Both the position numbers and the translations under genes were made by a program. A DNA stretch of 64,000 bases, taken from the NCBI RefSeq assembly GCF_010093085.1, contig NZ_MSRC01000006.1, positions 186,001-250,000 on the forward strand, written 5' to 3'. The DNA is from Bacillus sp. SKDU12 (GTDB lineage: Bacteria > Bacillota > Bacilli > Bacillales > Bacillaceae). Positions 34,045-43,146 of this stretch are shown in pieces. The notes under the pieces are model-generated. The model was not told where the DNA came from, made no database searches, and saw only the letters and a list, made by a program, of their open reading frames with translations. Within the stretch, counting starts at the first letter, position 1; each line of letters opens with the position of its first letter.

Positions 34045-35040
34045 TTATATTTCCTCCCTGGTCGGCGGTGCCATAAACTCTGGCCCAACCGGGTCTGTTA
34101 TCGTATTTTCTAATATAGTGTTGATGTCTTTTTGATCTTCCTCACTCAGTGTCCAGCCTGTAATCTCAGATACCGCCTCAACCTGCTCAGGCTTTCTTGC
34201 TCCCCAAAGAGCGATATCGGCTCCCGGCTGATCTAATATCCATCTGACAGCCAAGTGAATGACTGATTTTCCATACCGTGTCTTCGCCAGCTCATCCAAT
34301 TGTTTGACAGCTGAAAGATATTCTTTAAAGCGTGGCTTCTGGAATTTAGGATCGTGATTTCGCAGATCGTCTCCTTCAAATGTATGCCCTTCAGTCATCT
34401 TGCCTGATAACAGCCCCCTGCATAAACTGCCGTATAACAATGTTGTGATCTGGTTGTCTTTTGCATACGGCAGGACATTCTCTTCAATTTCTCTTTCAAA
34501 TAGATTATACGGAGGCTGAACCGTATGAAGCGGTGCAGCGGCGCGGAATGTATCCATTTGCTCAATTGAAAAATTACTGACGCCAATTGCCCGGATTTTC
34601 CCGGCATCATATAATTCCTTCATGACTTCCGCTGTCTCTTCAATAGGCACTAATGGATCAGGCCAATGCACTTGATAAAGATCAATATAATCCGTTTGAA
34701 GCCGTTTCAAAGAATTCTCGACTTCCTCTATAATTCGCGCTCTGTTCGCATGGCGGAACAGCTGGTTATTCTTCCAATCCAGAGCCGTTTTCGTGGCGAG
34801 AATCACTTCGTCTCTTTTGCCATACTCCTTGATCGCCCTGCCGACGATTTCCTCAGATTGTCCGAAGCCGTAAGCCGGCGCTGTGTCAATCAGTGTGATC
34901 CCCCGATCTAGAGCGGCGTGAATTGTTTTGATAGATGTTTTTTCGTCAGTGCCTCCCCACATGGTGCCGCCAATCGCCCACGTGCCGAGACCGATTCTTG
35001 AAGCTTTGATTCCCGTGTCTGCTATATTGGTGTATTCCAT
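34045..35040 (-). CDS. yhdN: YhdN, aldo/keto reductase (AKR11 type)
   Basis: A 331-residue NADPH-dependent aldo/keto reductase. The catalytic tetrad is visible: Asp and Tyr in LIDTAPAYGFGQSEE near residue 52, Lys in LATKTALD near 82 and His in LYQVHWPDP near 123. It reduces aldehydes and ketones; YhdN is a general-stress protein. A strong sigma-B promoter lies upstream at 35071-35096. Length is normal for the family. Confidence 0.92.
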   Translation of the reverse strand: MEYTNIADTGIKASRIGLGTWAIGGTMWGGTDEKTSIKTIHAALDRGITLIDTAPAYGFGQSEEIVGRAIKEYGKRDEVILATKTALDWKNNQLFRHANRARIIEEVENSLKRLQTDYIDLYQVHWPDPLVPIEETAEVMKELYDAGKIRAIGVSNFSIEQMDTFRAAAPLHTVQPPYNLFEREIEENVLPYAKDNQITTLLYGSLCRGLLSGKMTEGHTFEGDDLRNHDPKFQKPRFKEYLSAVKQLDELAKTRYGKSVIHLAVRWILDQPGADIALWGARKPEQVEAVSEITGWTLSEEDQKDINTILENTITDPVGPEFMAPPTREEI

Positions 35041-35070
35041 TGTGCCACTCCTTCACTTTTTCCACTATAT

Positions 35071-35096
35071 TTTCCCCGCTGGAAAAAATGTTAAAC
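35071..35096 (-). promoter_or_regulatory. Sigma-B promoter of yhdN
   Basis: GTTTAA (35096-35091), 14 nt, GGGAAA (35076-35071): both elements match the sigma-B consensus exactly. Confidence 0.85.
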
Positions 35097-35185
35097 ATTT
35101 CTTCGCACTATCTTTTGAGTCCATTTTTGGTTACTATATAGGAATGGTGTTTGATTAAGTGTAAAAAAGCCGTTTGTACGTAATG

Positions 35186-35214
35186 TGCAACTTTAAACCT
35201 TTCTTATGCGTGTA
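35186..35214 (+). promoter_or_regulatory. Autoregulatory ECF (sigma-M) promoter of sigM
   Basis: TGCAAC at 35186-35191, 17 nt, then CGTGTA at 35209-35214. It fits the sigma-M pattern (TGAAAC, CGTC) and the known self-regulated sigM promoter. Confidence 0.75.
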
Positions 35215-35237
35215 TAAGATAGAGGGGAGAAAAGGCA

Positions 35238-35729
35238 GTGACGATCGATGAAATTTACCAAATGTACATGAATGATGTTTACAGGTTCCTGCTCTCCATG
35301 ACAAAAGACAAGCATCTTGCCGAAGACTTGCTGCAGGAAACCTTTATGCGGGCATACATACACATTCACTCCTATGATCACAGCAAAGTAAAGCCCTGGC
35401 TTTTTCAAGTGGCGCGTAACGCCTTCATTGATTACGTCAGAAAGCATAAGAAAGAAGTAACCATTTCTGATGACTTAATCGGAAGCCTCTTTCAAAATGC
35501 TGTTCAGAGTCCTGCCCACCAGGTAGAGATAAAGGAAGTGCTGACTGGTTATATGTCCGAGCTCCCCGATAATTATCGGGAGGCCTTAACGTTATATTAT
35601 TTAAAAGAGTTAAATTACAAAGAAGCATCCCATATTATGAATATTTCAGAGGCGAATTTTAAAAGTGTTTTATTTCGTGCCAGACAGCGGCTGAAAGCAC
35701 TTTATAATAGAGGTGTTAATGATGAATGA
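35238..35729 (+). CDS. sigM: SigM, extracytoplasmic-function sigma factor
   Basis: A 163-residue ECF sigma factor with region 2 (residues 10-75, DLLQETFMRAYIHIH) and region 4 (about 105-155, helix-turn-helix NYKEASHIMNISEANFKSVLFRARQRL). It directs the response to wall-active antibiotics, acid and salt. Start is GTG at 35238 after GGGGAGAAAAGG. It is autoregulated, and its membrane inhibitors yhdL and yhdK follow; its stop lies inside the start of yhdL. Confidence 0.95.
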   Translation: MTIDEIYQMYMNDVYRFLLSMTKDKHLAEDLLQETFMRAYIHIHSYDHSKVKPWLFQVARNAFIDYVRKHKKEVTISDDLIGSLFQNAVQSPAHQVEIKEVLTGYMSELPDNYREALTLYYLKELNYKEASHIMNISEANFKSVLFRARQRLKALYNRGVNDE

Positions 35730-36795
35730 AGAATTAAAAAAACGTTTTGACCAATATAAAAATGGGGAAATGACCGACCAGGAAATGACCGCGTTTGAGG
35801 AAGAACTTGAGAAGCTAGAAGTGTATCAGGAACTGATTGACAGCGAACTTGAGGGCGGCAATGCTTTGGATGCCAGCATCAGTCCAGAAAAACAGAAAGC
35901 GATTTTAGCCTACGGCAAACGCAAGTCATATTTGCGAATTTCTGTACTTGCCGTCATTTCGACACTTATGATTTTGCCGTTTTGTACGCTGGGAAGCTAC
36001 CTCTATTACGGAATGGGAGGAAAACACAGCACCGGCAATGAGCTTATGGAAACCGCCGCAGTCACTGTAGCCCTGACTATGCCGAATGTTCTTGTCGATA
36101 CATCCGGACTGAAAAGCCAAGTGAAGCTGTTTGGAATGAATACGGAATTCCCGCTGCAAAAACAGATTGGCGCGAAGACAGCTGCCGTAGGGAATGAACG
36201 GGTTGAAATGTTTTATGATAAAGTGAAGACGCCGGCTGTTAACTACTATGACTTACAAGTAAATAATACAAGTCATTACTTTACACACCCATCAAATACG
36301 TCAGAACAAACAACTTCAAAAGCAGAAAAAACGTTAAAGACATTGCCTGAAGGAACGGTATCAGAGGTCTATCTTTCATATGACCGTGCATACCCGACAA
36401 AAGACGTGTATAACAAATTCAAAGGCTATGATGTGAGCTTTCTGTGGAATGCAATCGAAACAGAGAGAAATACAAATAAAACAGCAGACACAGAACCTCT
36501 TGGCTATCCTGGGAAAGATTCAAAATTTTTGGCTGCCCTTAATACAAAAGGCAAGTCAAATGGCGATCAGTTTATCAATGCCCTCCACTTCATGTCCAAG
36601 CATGAAAAATGGGCGCAGGTCATTTCAAAACGAAAAGACCTGCATGTGGACAACCGCTTGGATTATGTAGAGAAAAACGGTGTCAATGTATACGGTTCGG
36701 TCGTTACAGGACCGACCAAGGAAATCCAGCGCATGCTGAAAAACAAATCTGTAAAATCAGCGAACGTCGGCGAGGTGGAATTATGGAACTGGTAA
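35719..36795 (+). CDS. yhdL: YhdL, anti-sigma-M membrane protein
   Basis: A 358-residue anti-sigma factor. The N-terminal 75 residues are cytoplasmic and should bind SigM; one membrane segment follows at about 77-98 and the remaining 260 residues face outside. In B. subtilis yhdL is essential because unrestrained SigM is toxic. The ATG at 35719 overlaps the sigM stop by 11 bp, so the two are made together. Site AGAGGTGTT precedes it. Confidence 0.92.
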   Translation: MMNEELKKRFDQYKNGEMTDQEMTAFEEELEKLEVYQELIDSELEGGNALDASISPEKQKAILAYGKRKSYLRISVLAVISTLMILPFCTLGSYLYYGMGGKHSTGNELMETAAVTVALTMPNVLVDTSGLKSQVKLFGMNTEFPLQKQIGAKTAAVGNERVEMFYDKVKTPAVNYYDLQVNNTSHYFTHPSNTSEQTTSKAEKTLKTLPEGTVSEVYLSYDRAYPTKDVYNKFKGYDVSFLWNAIETERNTNKTADTEPLGYPGKDSKFLAALNTKGKSNGDQFINALHFMSKHEKWAQVISKRKDLHVDNRLDYVEKNGVNVYGSVVTGPTKEIQRMLKNKSVKSANVGEVELWNW

Positions 36796-37073
36796 GAATA
36801 TTTAAAGAACACAATGTATTTGGGTGGATCTCTGTCGGAACGGCGATTCTGTCTCTGCTCTTGCTGAATTTGGCGATTATCAGCGACGTTACATTTTATT
36901 CCTATCAAATGCTTCCATTCGCCATGGCTGCCGTTCCGTTTGGCATTATTGAACTCTTCATCAAAAGAGGCCGCACAGGCCCCGGCCTGCTCGGCGTCAT
37001 CCTGAATCTCTTTGTGATTATTTGTGTGTATACCATTGTATCAGTGGATACCAATTTACAGTTTGGCTTTTAA
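36783..37073 (+). CDS. yhdK: YhdK, anti-sigma-M accessory membrane protein
   Basis: A 96-residue protein with three membrane helices (about residues 14-35, 41-60, 67-88). With YhdL it holds SigM at the membrane. The ATG at 36783 overlaps the end of yhdL by 13 bp and follows GAGGTGG. A terminator closes the operon. Confidence 0.92.
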   Translation: MELVRIFKEHNVFGWISVGTAILSLLLLNLAIISDVTFYSYQMLPFAMAAVPFGIIELFIKRGRTGPGLLGVILNLFVIICVYTIVSVDTNLQFGF

Positions 37074-37101
37074 AAAAGGCGCCTGAAGAGGCGTCTTTTT
37101 T
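37072..37101. terminator. Bidirectional terminator yhdK/yhdJ
   Basis: AAAAAGGCGCCT pairs with AGGCGTCTTTTT around GAAG. Confidence 0.8.
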
Positions 37102-37103
37102 CA

Positions 37104-37532
37104 TTACACCGGTTTTCGGAACAAATAGCTTTCTATAGCAAAACCCATTTTTTCTGTATAAAATCGATGTGCGTCTTTACGCTGAAGGCCAGATGAAAGA
37201 CTGACAAAACCAAGTCCGGCTTTACTCGCCCAGTCTGCGGCATAATCCAAAAGCATTTTGCCGTATCCCTTTGACCGGCTAGGTGCCGTTGTAACTAGAT
37301 CCGCAACCCACAAGTACTCTCCTTTATGAATGGAAACCCTCGGCTGAGCGCCGCACAGCGCTCTGATCTCTGTATCTTCATATAAGGCAAACAGCATATA
37401 CGATTCTTTCTGCACACAGGCTTCAAGCCTTTGTAGATACGTCTCGATATCTAGTTCTGTTCTCAATTCACCCATGACCGGATACGACTCAGCCCATTCT
37501 TCTTTTGTAGTTAATTGTTTGATATGAATCAT
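37104..37532 (-). CDS. yhdJ: YhdJ, GNAT-family N-acetyltransferase
   Basis: A 142-residue GNAT acetyltransferase. The acetyl-CoA binding motif A is VTTAPSRSKGYGKMLLDYA near residue 80 (pattern RSKGYGK). The substrate is unknown. I chose the ATG at 37532 for its upstream GGAAAGGGG; an in-frame start 36 nt upstream has no site. It is divergent from yhdI, a regulator, but there is no evidence of a link. Confidence 0.82.
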   Translation of the reverse strand: MIHIKQLTTKEEWAESYPVMGELRTELDIETYLQRLEACVQKESYMLFALYEDTEIRALCGAQPRVSIHKGEYLWVADLVTTAPSRSKGYGKMLLDYAADWASKAGLGFVSLSSGLQRKDAHRFYTEKMGFAIESYLFRKPV

Positions 37533-37641
37533 CTTCTCAATCCCCTTTCCTTTCGTTACAATGATCATAGCTAATAAATGGCATTTGCCAAATAGCCACT
37601 ATCAGAAAAAATGACCACGCCAGATAAAAAGGGGACACGAG

Positions 37642-39051
37642 ATGGATATCACGCCGTTTCTGGATAAAAAGAGCAAAATACCGCTGTATGAGCAGCTCTA
37701 TAGCTTTTTCAAACAAGAGATTTCACATACACGAATTACAAAGGGAACAAAACTTCCTTCAAAACGCAGGCTCTCCAGCTTGCTCGATGTCAGCACGGCA
37801 ACAATAGAACGAGCTTACGAGCAATTAACTGCTGAGGGCTATGTCAAAAGCAAGCCGAAAATCGGCTGGTTTGCGGCGGAAGTAGAGCCAGACTTTCCGT
37901 CAGCTCCTGACCATTTTCAGCAGTCTGCACAGCCTGACCCACATAAAAAGAACGCACCTGCTATTGACTTTCATCAAGGCAATGTTGATCCGGCCCTCTT
38001 TCCCTTTAGCGCATGGAGAAAAAGCATAGTAAAAAGTCTGGATCGCTATTCCGATTCGTTTCACACCTCTGGCGATCCTCAAGGAGAATACGAACTCAGG
38101 TACACGATTGCCCGATTCGTCAGGCTGTCTCGGGGAATAAATTGCGAGCCCGGCCAGATCATCATCGGCGCAGGAACGACCGTGCTTCTGCAAATTCTTT
38201 GTCTTACGCTTCAGCCCGGAACAAAAATCGGTTTTGAAGAGCCGAGCTTTCACCGTTCAAGAAGGATGTTTGAAGCAAATCGCATGAATGTCATTCCGAT
38301 TTGTACTGATGCAGAAGGCGTCCTGCCGGATGAGCTCTACCGCCGGAATCCTTATTTCATGTATACGACTCCTTCGCATCAGTTTCCGCTTGGTACCATC
38401 ATGACAATAACCCGCAGACAGGAGCTGCTTGCATGGGCAGCAAGATCAAATTCATTCATTATAGAGGATGATTATGACGGGGAATTCCGTTACAGTGGCC
38501 ATCCCATTCCGTCTTTACAGGGTCTTGATCCGAATGGCAGAGTCATATATCTCGGTACTTTTTCAAAGTCGCTTCTGCCTTCCTTGCGGCTTAGCTTCAT
38601 GATTGTGCCCCCTGAACTCATGAAATCGATCAAAAACAACGCTGAGTTAATGAAGCAAACCGTCTCTGCCCACTCGCAATTCGCACTGGCAGACTTCATC
38701 GAAACCGGAGAGTGGCAAAAACACATAAATAGAATGAGAGGTCTATACCGAAAAAAACACGCTGTCCTGTTAGAAGCCATCCGCTCTGAACTAGGAAACA
38801 CCGTTGAGGTTCTCGGTAAAAACTCGGGGCTTCACATTCTGCTGCGTCTTTTGTTTCCAGCAAGTGAGGAAGAAGCAATAAAAGCAGCCGCAAACAACGG
38901 TGTAACCATCTATCCCGTCTCCTTTTCATATAAAGAACGAACGCCTTTTGTTTCTGTCTTAATCGGTTATGGCGGTTTGTCAGAAGAGGACATCAGACTC
39001 GGCATCCAAAAATTGAAAACGGCATGGGCGCCGTATCATCTTATTAAATAA
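37642..39051 (+). CDS. yhdI: YhdI, MocR/GntR-type regulator
   Basis: A 469-residue MocR regulator. A GntR winged helix lies at residues 10-80 (KLPSKRRLSSLLDVSTATIERAYEQL), followed by an aminotransferase-like domain. The PLP lysine is in YLGTFSKSLLPSLR near 312. MocR proteins sense amino-acid or PLP-related ligands; the target here is unknown. Divergent from yhdJ. Confidence 0.88.
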   Translation: MDITPFLDKKSKIPLYEQLYSFFKQEISHTRITKGTKLPSKRRLSSLLDVSTATIERAYEQLTAEGYVKSKPKIGWFAAEVEPDFPSAPDHFQQSAQPDPHKKNAPAIDFHQGNVDPALFPFSAWRKSIVKSLDRYSDSFHTSGDPQGEYELRYTIARFVRLSRGINCEPGQIIIGAGTTVLLQILCLTLQPGTKIGFEEPSFHRSRRMFEANRMNVIPICTDAEGVLPDELYRRNPYFMYTTPSHQFPLGTIMTITRRQELLAWAARSNSFIIEDDYDGEFRYSGHPIPSLQGLDPNGRVIYLGTFSKSLLPSLRLSFMIVPPELMKSIKNNAELMKQTVSAHSQFALADFIETGEWQKHINRMRGLYRKKHAVLLEAIRSELGNTVEVLGKNSGLHILLRLLFPASEEEAIKAAANNGVTIYPVSFSYKERTPFVSVLIGYGGLSEEDIRLGIQKLKTAWAPYHLIK

Positions 39052-39085
39052 AAAACAGGCTCCATTCCCGGAGCCTGTTTTTTAA
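39051..39085. terminator. Bidirectional terminator yhdI/yhdH
   Basis: AAAAACAGGCTCC pairs with GGAGCCTGTTTTT across the yhdH stop. Confidence 0.85.
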
Positions 39086-40437
39086 AATGATAAAATCCCG
39101 ATTAAATTTAAAAATACAATAATAATGGCTAACGGCACGATAAAACGAAGCAAATAAAACCATGTGTAAAAGAATGCTTTACTTGCTTTTGATCCGCTCC
39201 TCATTTCCGCCCAGAGCTCCCGCTTCGAAATTTTGAGCGGGATAAAAAGAGAAATTAACAGCGCGCCTAACGGCATCAAAATATTACTGACGGTAAAATC
39301 GGCAATATCAAAAAACGTTTTACCAAAGATGTGCACATCGCTCAACATGCCATAAGACAAGCAGCAAGGGATTCCCACCAAGAAAATCAAAAGTCCGCTT
39401 GTCCAAGACAGTTTTTTCCTCTTCTTTTCGTCCCCTTTTCCGATCGTCGCGACAATAATTTCAACCATCGAAAACGCTGAGGTTAAAGCTGCAAATAAAA
39501 ATGCAACGAGAAAACCGATAAAAAACAGCGTGCCGAACGGAAGCTGTTCAAAAACGGACGGAAGCACTGTAAACAACAGTGTCGGACCTTCATTTGGCTG
39601 AAAACCGAATGAGAAAACCGCTGGAAAAATGGCCAAACCCGCCAGGAGTGTCACAATGATATTCATCAAGACGATAGAGGCGGCTGAACGAGGGATATTT
39701 TGTGTTTTCGGCAAGTATGAGCTGTAGGTCACCATTACCGAAACCCCTAGTGTTAACGTAAAAAAGGCCTGTCCCAGTGCGAATAATATGGATTCCGATG
39801 TCAAGTCGCCGAAATGAGGCACAAGCAAAAATGTCACGCCTTCCATCGCACCATTAAGTGTAAGAGATCGAAGGACGAGTAGAATAAACAATATAAACAA
39901 TATCGGCATGATCACCGCGCTGACCCGTTCAATTCCTTTTTGAACTCCTCTGGCGACTACCAAGACAGTCAGCACCATAAAAATAAACTGAGCTGCGATC
40001 GTCTGCACTGGATTTTGGATAATAGAAGCAAACAAGCTGCCATACTGTGCTTGAGAAAGCCCGGACAGTGAACCAGACGCCGTCTTCACGATGTACAGCA
40101 AAATCCATCCTCCGATTACACTGTAAAACGACAGCACTAAAAAACATGCTGCTACGCCAACCCAACCTGTAAAAAACCAAGCGGTTCGCGGCGCTTCTTT
40201 TTTATATGCATCAATGGCGTTCGTCTGGTTCCGTCTTCCAAAAATAAATTCCCCCACTAAAAGCGGATAGCCTAAGAGGATGGTAAATAGCACAAAAACA
40301 AGAAAAAAGGCTCCTCCTCCGTTAGTCCCCGCTACATAAGGAAACTTCCAAATCGCCCCCAAGCCGATAGCCGAGCCGGCGGCTGCCATGACGAAACCGA
40401 TTTTCGAAGCCCATTGGACTGGTTTTTCCTCAGACAA
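39082..40437 (-). CDS. yhdH: YhdH, sodium-dependent transporter (SNF family)
   Basis: A 451-residue neurotransmitter:sodium symporter family protein with about 11-12 helices. The Na+-binding first helix AAAGSAIGLGAIWKFPYVAG is near residue 15, with GGGAFFLVF after it. It probably imports an amino acid with Na+; the substrate cannot be read from the sequence. Single gene, convergent with yhdI. Confidence 0.88.
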   Translation of the reverse strand: MSEEKPVQWASKIGFVMAAAGSAIGLGAIWKFPYVAGTNGGGAFFLVFVLFTILLGYPLLVGEFIFGRRNQTNAIDAYKKEAPRTAWFFTGWVGVAACFLVLSFYSVIGGWILLYIVKTASGSLSGLSQAQYGSLFASIIQNPVQTIAAQFIFMVLTVLVVARGVQKGIERVSAVIMPILFILFILLVLRSLTLNGAMEGVTFLLVPHFGDLTSESILFALGQAFFTLTLGVSVMVTYSSYLPKTQNIPRSAASIVLMNIIVTLLAGLAIFPAVFSFGFQPNEGPTLLFTVLPSVFEQLPFGTLFFIGFLVAFLFAALTSAFSMVEIIVATIGKGDEKKRKKLSWTSGLLIFLVGIPCCLSYGMLSDVHIFGKTFFDIADFTVSNILMPLGALLISLFIPLKISKRELWAEMRSGSKASKAFFYTWFYLLRFIVPLAIIIVFLNLIGILSF

Positions 40438-40515
40438 TAAACGTCACTTCCTTTCCAGCCTATATTATCTCTTATTTTTGTCTTCATTTCTATAGATTCA
40501 TTTGCCAAGAACAGA

Positions 40516-40546
40516 AAAGAGAGCGGTCTATATGACCGCTCTCTTT
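40516..40546 (-). terminator. Terminator of bcaP
   Basis: AAAGAGAGCGGTC and its complement around 5 nt, 14 nt past the bcaP stop. Confidence 0.85.
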
Positions 40547-40559
40547 ATCAAAAGGTTAT

Positions 40560-41957
40560 TTATTGATTTAATTTTGAATGCTTTCTTGAATACAGGAAAT
40601 AGATTACCATGCCGATTAACAGCCACACCAGGAAGCGGACAATCGTCACCCATCCCAGATTTAAAATCAAGAACAGGCAGAACAGAATCGCCAGGCCTGG
40701 GATTACGGGAACTCCCGGGCATTTAAAAGCTCTCGGAAGATCAGGCTGTTTCTTTCTCAAAACGATAACTGCCACAGAAATCAGGACAAATGCTGACAGC
40801 GTCCCGATGTTTACGAGTTTTGCAAGTTCATCCAGCGGAACAAGCGAGCCAAGAAGCGCCGACATCGTTCCGAAAAACCAAGTGGCCACATAAGGTGTTT
40901 TGTGCTTTGGATGCACCTTAGAAAGTGAGCCAGGCACAAGTCCGTCACGTGACATGGCAAACATGACACGTGTCTGGCCGTAAAGCATGACGAGCATAAC
41001 GGTTGTCATTCCCAGCACGGCGCCAATATCAATGATGCCAGCTACCCAGTTTTGCCCTGCGCTTTGAAGGACGAGAGAAACCGGATGATCCACACCCGCA
41101 AACTGAGCAAACGGAATAACCCCTGTCATGATCGCTGATACAGTGACATATAAAATGGTGCAAACCAATAAAGAGAATATAATGCCTTTAGGCAAATCCT
41201 TCGCGGGATTTTTCGTCTCTTCCGCAGCAGAGGATACAGCGTCAAATCCAATAAAAGCAAAAAATACGAGTGCCGCTGCGTTGAATACGCCGCCAAAGCC
41301 CATCGGCATAAACGGCTGCCAATTGTGCGGCTTCACGTAAACGGCTGCAACCGCGATAAACAGCAGAACGACCAGCACCTTCAAGATAACCATGATGTTG
41401 TTGACTCTTTTTGATTCTTTAATGCCTAAGTAAAGCAAAAATGTGATCGCCATGACAATGACGAATGCAGGCAGATTAAAAATGGTAAAAGTGCCTTTGA
41501 CCGCCCCCGGCGCCGCTGTTAAAGCAACAGGGAGATGAATTCCTATTCCTGATAAAAATGATTGGAAATAACCAGACCAGCCGACCGACACCGCACTTAC
41601 CGCCAGCATGTACTCTAAAATTAAATCCCAACCGATAATAAAGGCCATAAGCTCTCCCAATGTCGCATAAGTGAATGTATACACAGATCCTGATACAGGC
41701 ACACTTGAAGCAAATTCCGCATAAGACAGGGCAGCGAATAAACAAGCCAGCGCCGCCACAACAAATGAAATGGTCAGCCCGGGACCGGCCGTAACCGCCC
41801 CTGTTCCCGTCAATACAAAAATCCCTGTGCCAATGATGGCTCCGATTCCAAGCAATGTTAAATCAAATGCCCCTAATTCTCTTTTTAAAGATTTATCACC
41901 GCTCGCCGCAGCAAGTAAATCCTGAATACTTTTCTTCCTAAATACGCTCCCCTTCAT
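40560..41957 (-). CDS. bcaP: BcaP (YhdG), branched-chain amino acid permease
   Basis: A 465-residue APC-superfamily permease with 12 membrane helices. The family motif GIGAIIGTGIFVLTG is near residue 37 and the intracellular FFAFIGFDAVSSAAEETKNP near 237. BcaP imports isoleucine, valine and threonine in B. subtilis and is repressed by CodY; a CodY-box-like sequence is seen upstream at 42002-42016. AGGAG lies 10 nt before the ATG. Confidence 0.92.
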   Translation of the reverse strand: MKGSVFRKKSIQDLLAAASGDKSLKRELGAFDLTLLGIGAIIGTGIFVLTGTGAVTAGPGLTISFVVAALACLFAALSYAEFASSVPVSGSVYTFTYATLGELMAFIIGWDLILEYMLAVSAVSVGWSGYFQSFLSGIGIHLPVALTAAPGAVKGTFTIFNLPAFVIVMAITFLLYLGIKESKRVNNIMVILKVLVVLLFIAVAAVYVKPHNWQPFMPMGFGGVFNAAALVFFAFIGFDAVSSAAEETKNPAKDLPKGIIFSLLVCTILYVTVSAIMTGVIPFAQFAGVDHPVSLVLQSAGQNWVAGIIDIGAVLGMTTVMLVMLYGQTRVMFAMSRDGLVPGSLSKVHPKHKTPYVATWFFGTMSALLGSLVPLDELAKLVNIGTLSAFVLISVAVIVLRKKQPDLPRAFKCPGVPVIPGLAILFCLFLILNLGWVTIVRFLVWLLIGMVIYFLYSRKHSKLNQ

Positions 41958-42001
41958 TACGTTTCAACTCCTAGAAGATCATCTTCAATATATTTTATTT
42001 G

Positions 42002-42016
42002 AATTTTCTGAATTTA
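42002..42016. promoter_or_regulatory. CodY box upstream of bcaP
   Basis: AATTTTCTGAATTTA matches 12 of 15 positions of the CodY consensus AATTTTCWGAAAATT. It lies 45 nt before the bcaP start. The remaining upstream DNA to 42170 is AT-rich with no other recognised element. Confidence 0.65.
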
Positions 42017-42171
42017 TTAGTGACAATGATCATTTTTCTATTTTCTGCTCTATTTGCACTGGTCATTCATCATTCCTTTCTCCTACTCCTATTATATATA
42101 TAAACACAAAAAAGAAAACAGAATTGTTAGAAAAAACGACATTTTTTTATTTTCGAATTTTTTCCGCACAA

Positions 42172-42197
42172 AAAAACCAGCTATTATGCTGGTTTTT
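42172..42197 (-). terminator. Terminator of yhdF
   Basis: AAAAACCAGC and its complement around TATTAT, next to the yhdF stop. Confidence 0.85.
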
Positions 42198-42203
42198 CGT
42201 TGA

Positions 42204-43073
42204 TTATGTGGAAATAAAACGTCCGCCATTCACATGAAGGGTCTGCCCTGTCATATAAGAAGACTCATCAGATGCCAGCAGAACATAAGCACCTGCATGC
42301 TCAACCGGCTGTCCAGGTCTTCCCATCGGGGTATCCACACCGTGCTGTTTCACTTTTTCCTCAGGGAATGTCGCCGGAATAAGCGGTGTCCAAATCGGAC
42401 CGGGTGCCACTGCATTTACTCTAATGCCTTTATCTGCAAGCGACATCGCCATAGACCGTGTAAAAGCGACAATCGAACCTTTTGTACTGGAGTAATCAAT
42501 TAATGTCGTATTCCCCTCATAAGCGGTAATAGATGTTGTATTAATAATGGCGCTTCCCTCCTTCAAGTGAGGCAAAGCTTTCTTTGTCATATGAAACATG
42601 GAAAAAAAGTTTGTGCGAAATGTTTTTTCCAACTGTTCTGTTGAAATATCGAGAATGCTGTTTTGCGGATGCTGTTCAGCAGCATTATTTACTAAGATAT
42701 CAAGTTTGCCAAAATGGTCCACTGTTTGCTGTACAGCTTGTTCACAATGGTTCTCGTCACCGACATCTCCAGGTAGCAGCAGGCAGCGGACATTTTCCTG
42801 TTCGATCCGTTTACGCGTTTCCTCAGCGTCCGAATGCTCATCTAAGTAAAGAATGGCGATATCGGCGCCTTCTTTAGCAAACGCAATAGCAGCTGCTTTC
42901 CCTATTCCGCTGTCGCCCCCAGTAATGATCGCGACTTTTCCTTTCAGCTTGCCGCTTCCTTGATAATCCTCATCCTCTGACAAAGGCAGCGGGTTCATCT
43001 CTGACTCAATGCCCGGCTGTCTGTCCTGCTGCTGCGGTGCCTGTCCTTCTGTTTGTCTGTCCATTGGGTTCAT
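42204..43073 (-). CDS. yhdF: YhdF, short-chain dehydrogenase
   Basis: A 289-residue SDR oxidoreductase. A polar Gln/Pro-rich N-terminal extension of about 45 residues precedes the NAD(P) motif TGGDSGIGKA near 52. The NNAAEQ motif is near 130 and the catalytic pair YSSTKGS near 197. Such extended SDRs occur in general-stress glucose dehydrogenase-like proteins; the substrate is unknown. AGGAG lies 8 nt before the ATG at 43073; two in-frame starts upstream lie in or by the site. Confidence 0.88.
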   Translation of the reverse strand: MNPMDRQTEGQAPQQQDRQPGIESEMNPLPLSEDEDYQGSGKLKGKVAIITGGDSGIGKAAAIAFAKEGADIAILYLDEHSDAEETRKRIEQENVRCLLLPGDVGDENHCEQAVQQTVDHFGKLDILVNNAAEQHPQNSILDISTEQLEKTFRTNFFSMFHMTKKALPHLKEGSAIINTTSITAYEGNTTLIDYSSTKGSIVAFTRSMAMSLADKGIRVNAVAPGPIWTPLIPATFPEEKVKQHGVDTPMGRPGQPVEHAGAYVLLASDESSYMTGQTLHVNGGRFIST

Positions 43074-43146
43074 ATTCATCACTCCTAGACGTATGGTTAT
43101 TACTGAACATTACCACGTCATAGAAGCGCCTAAACGGAAGAGTATG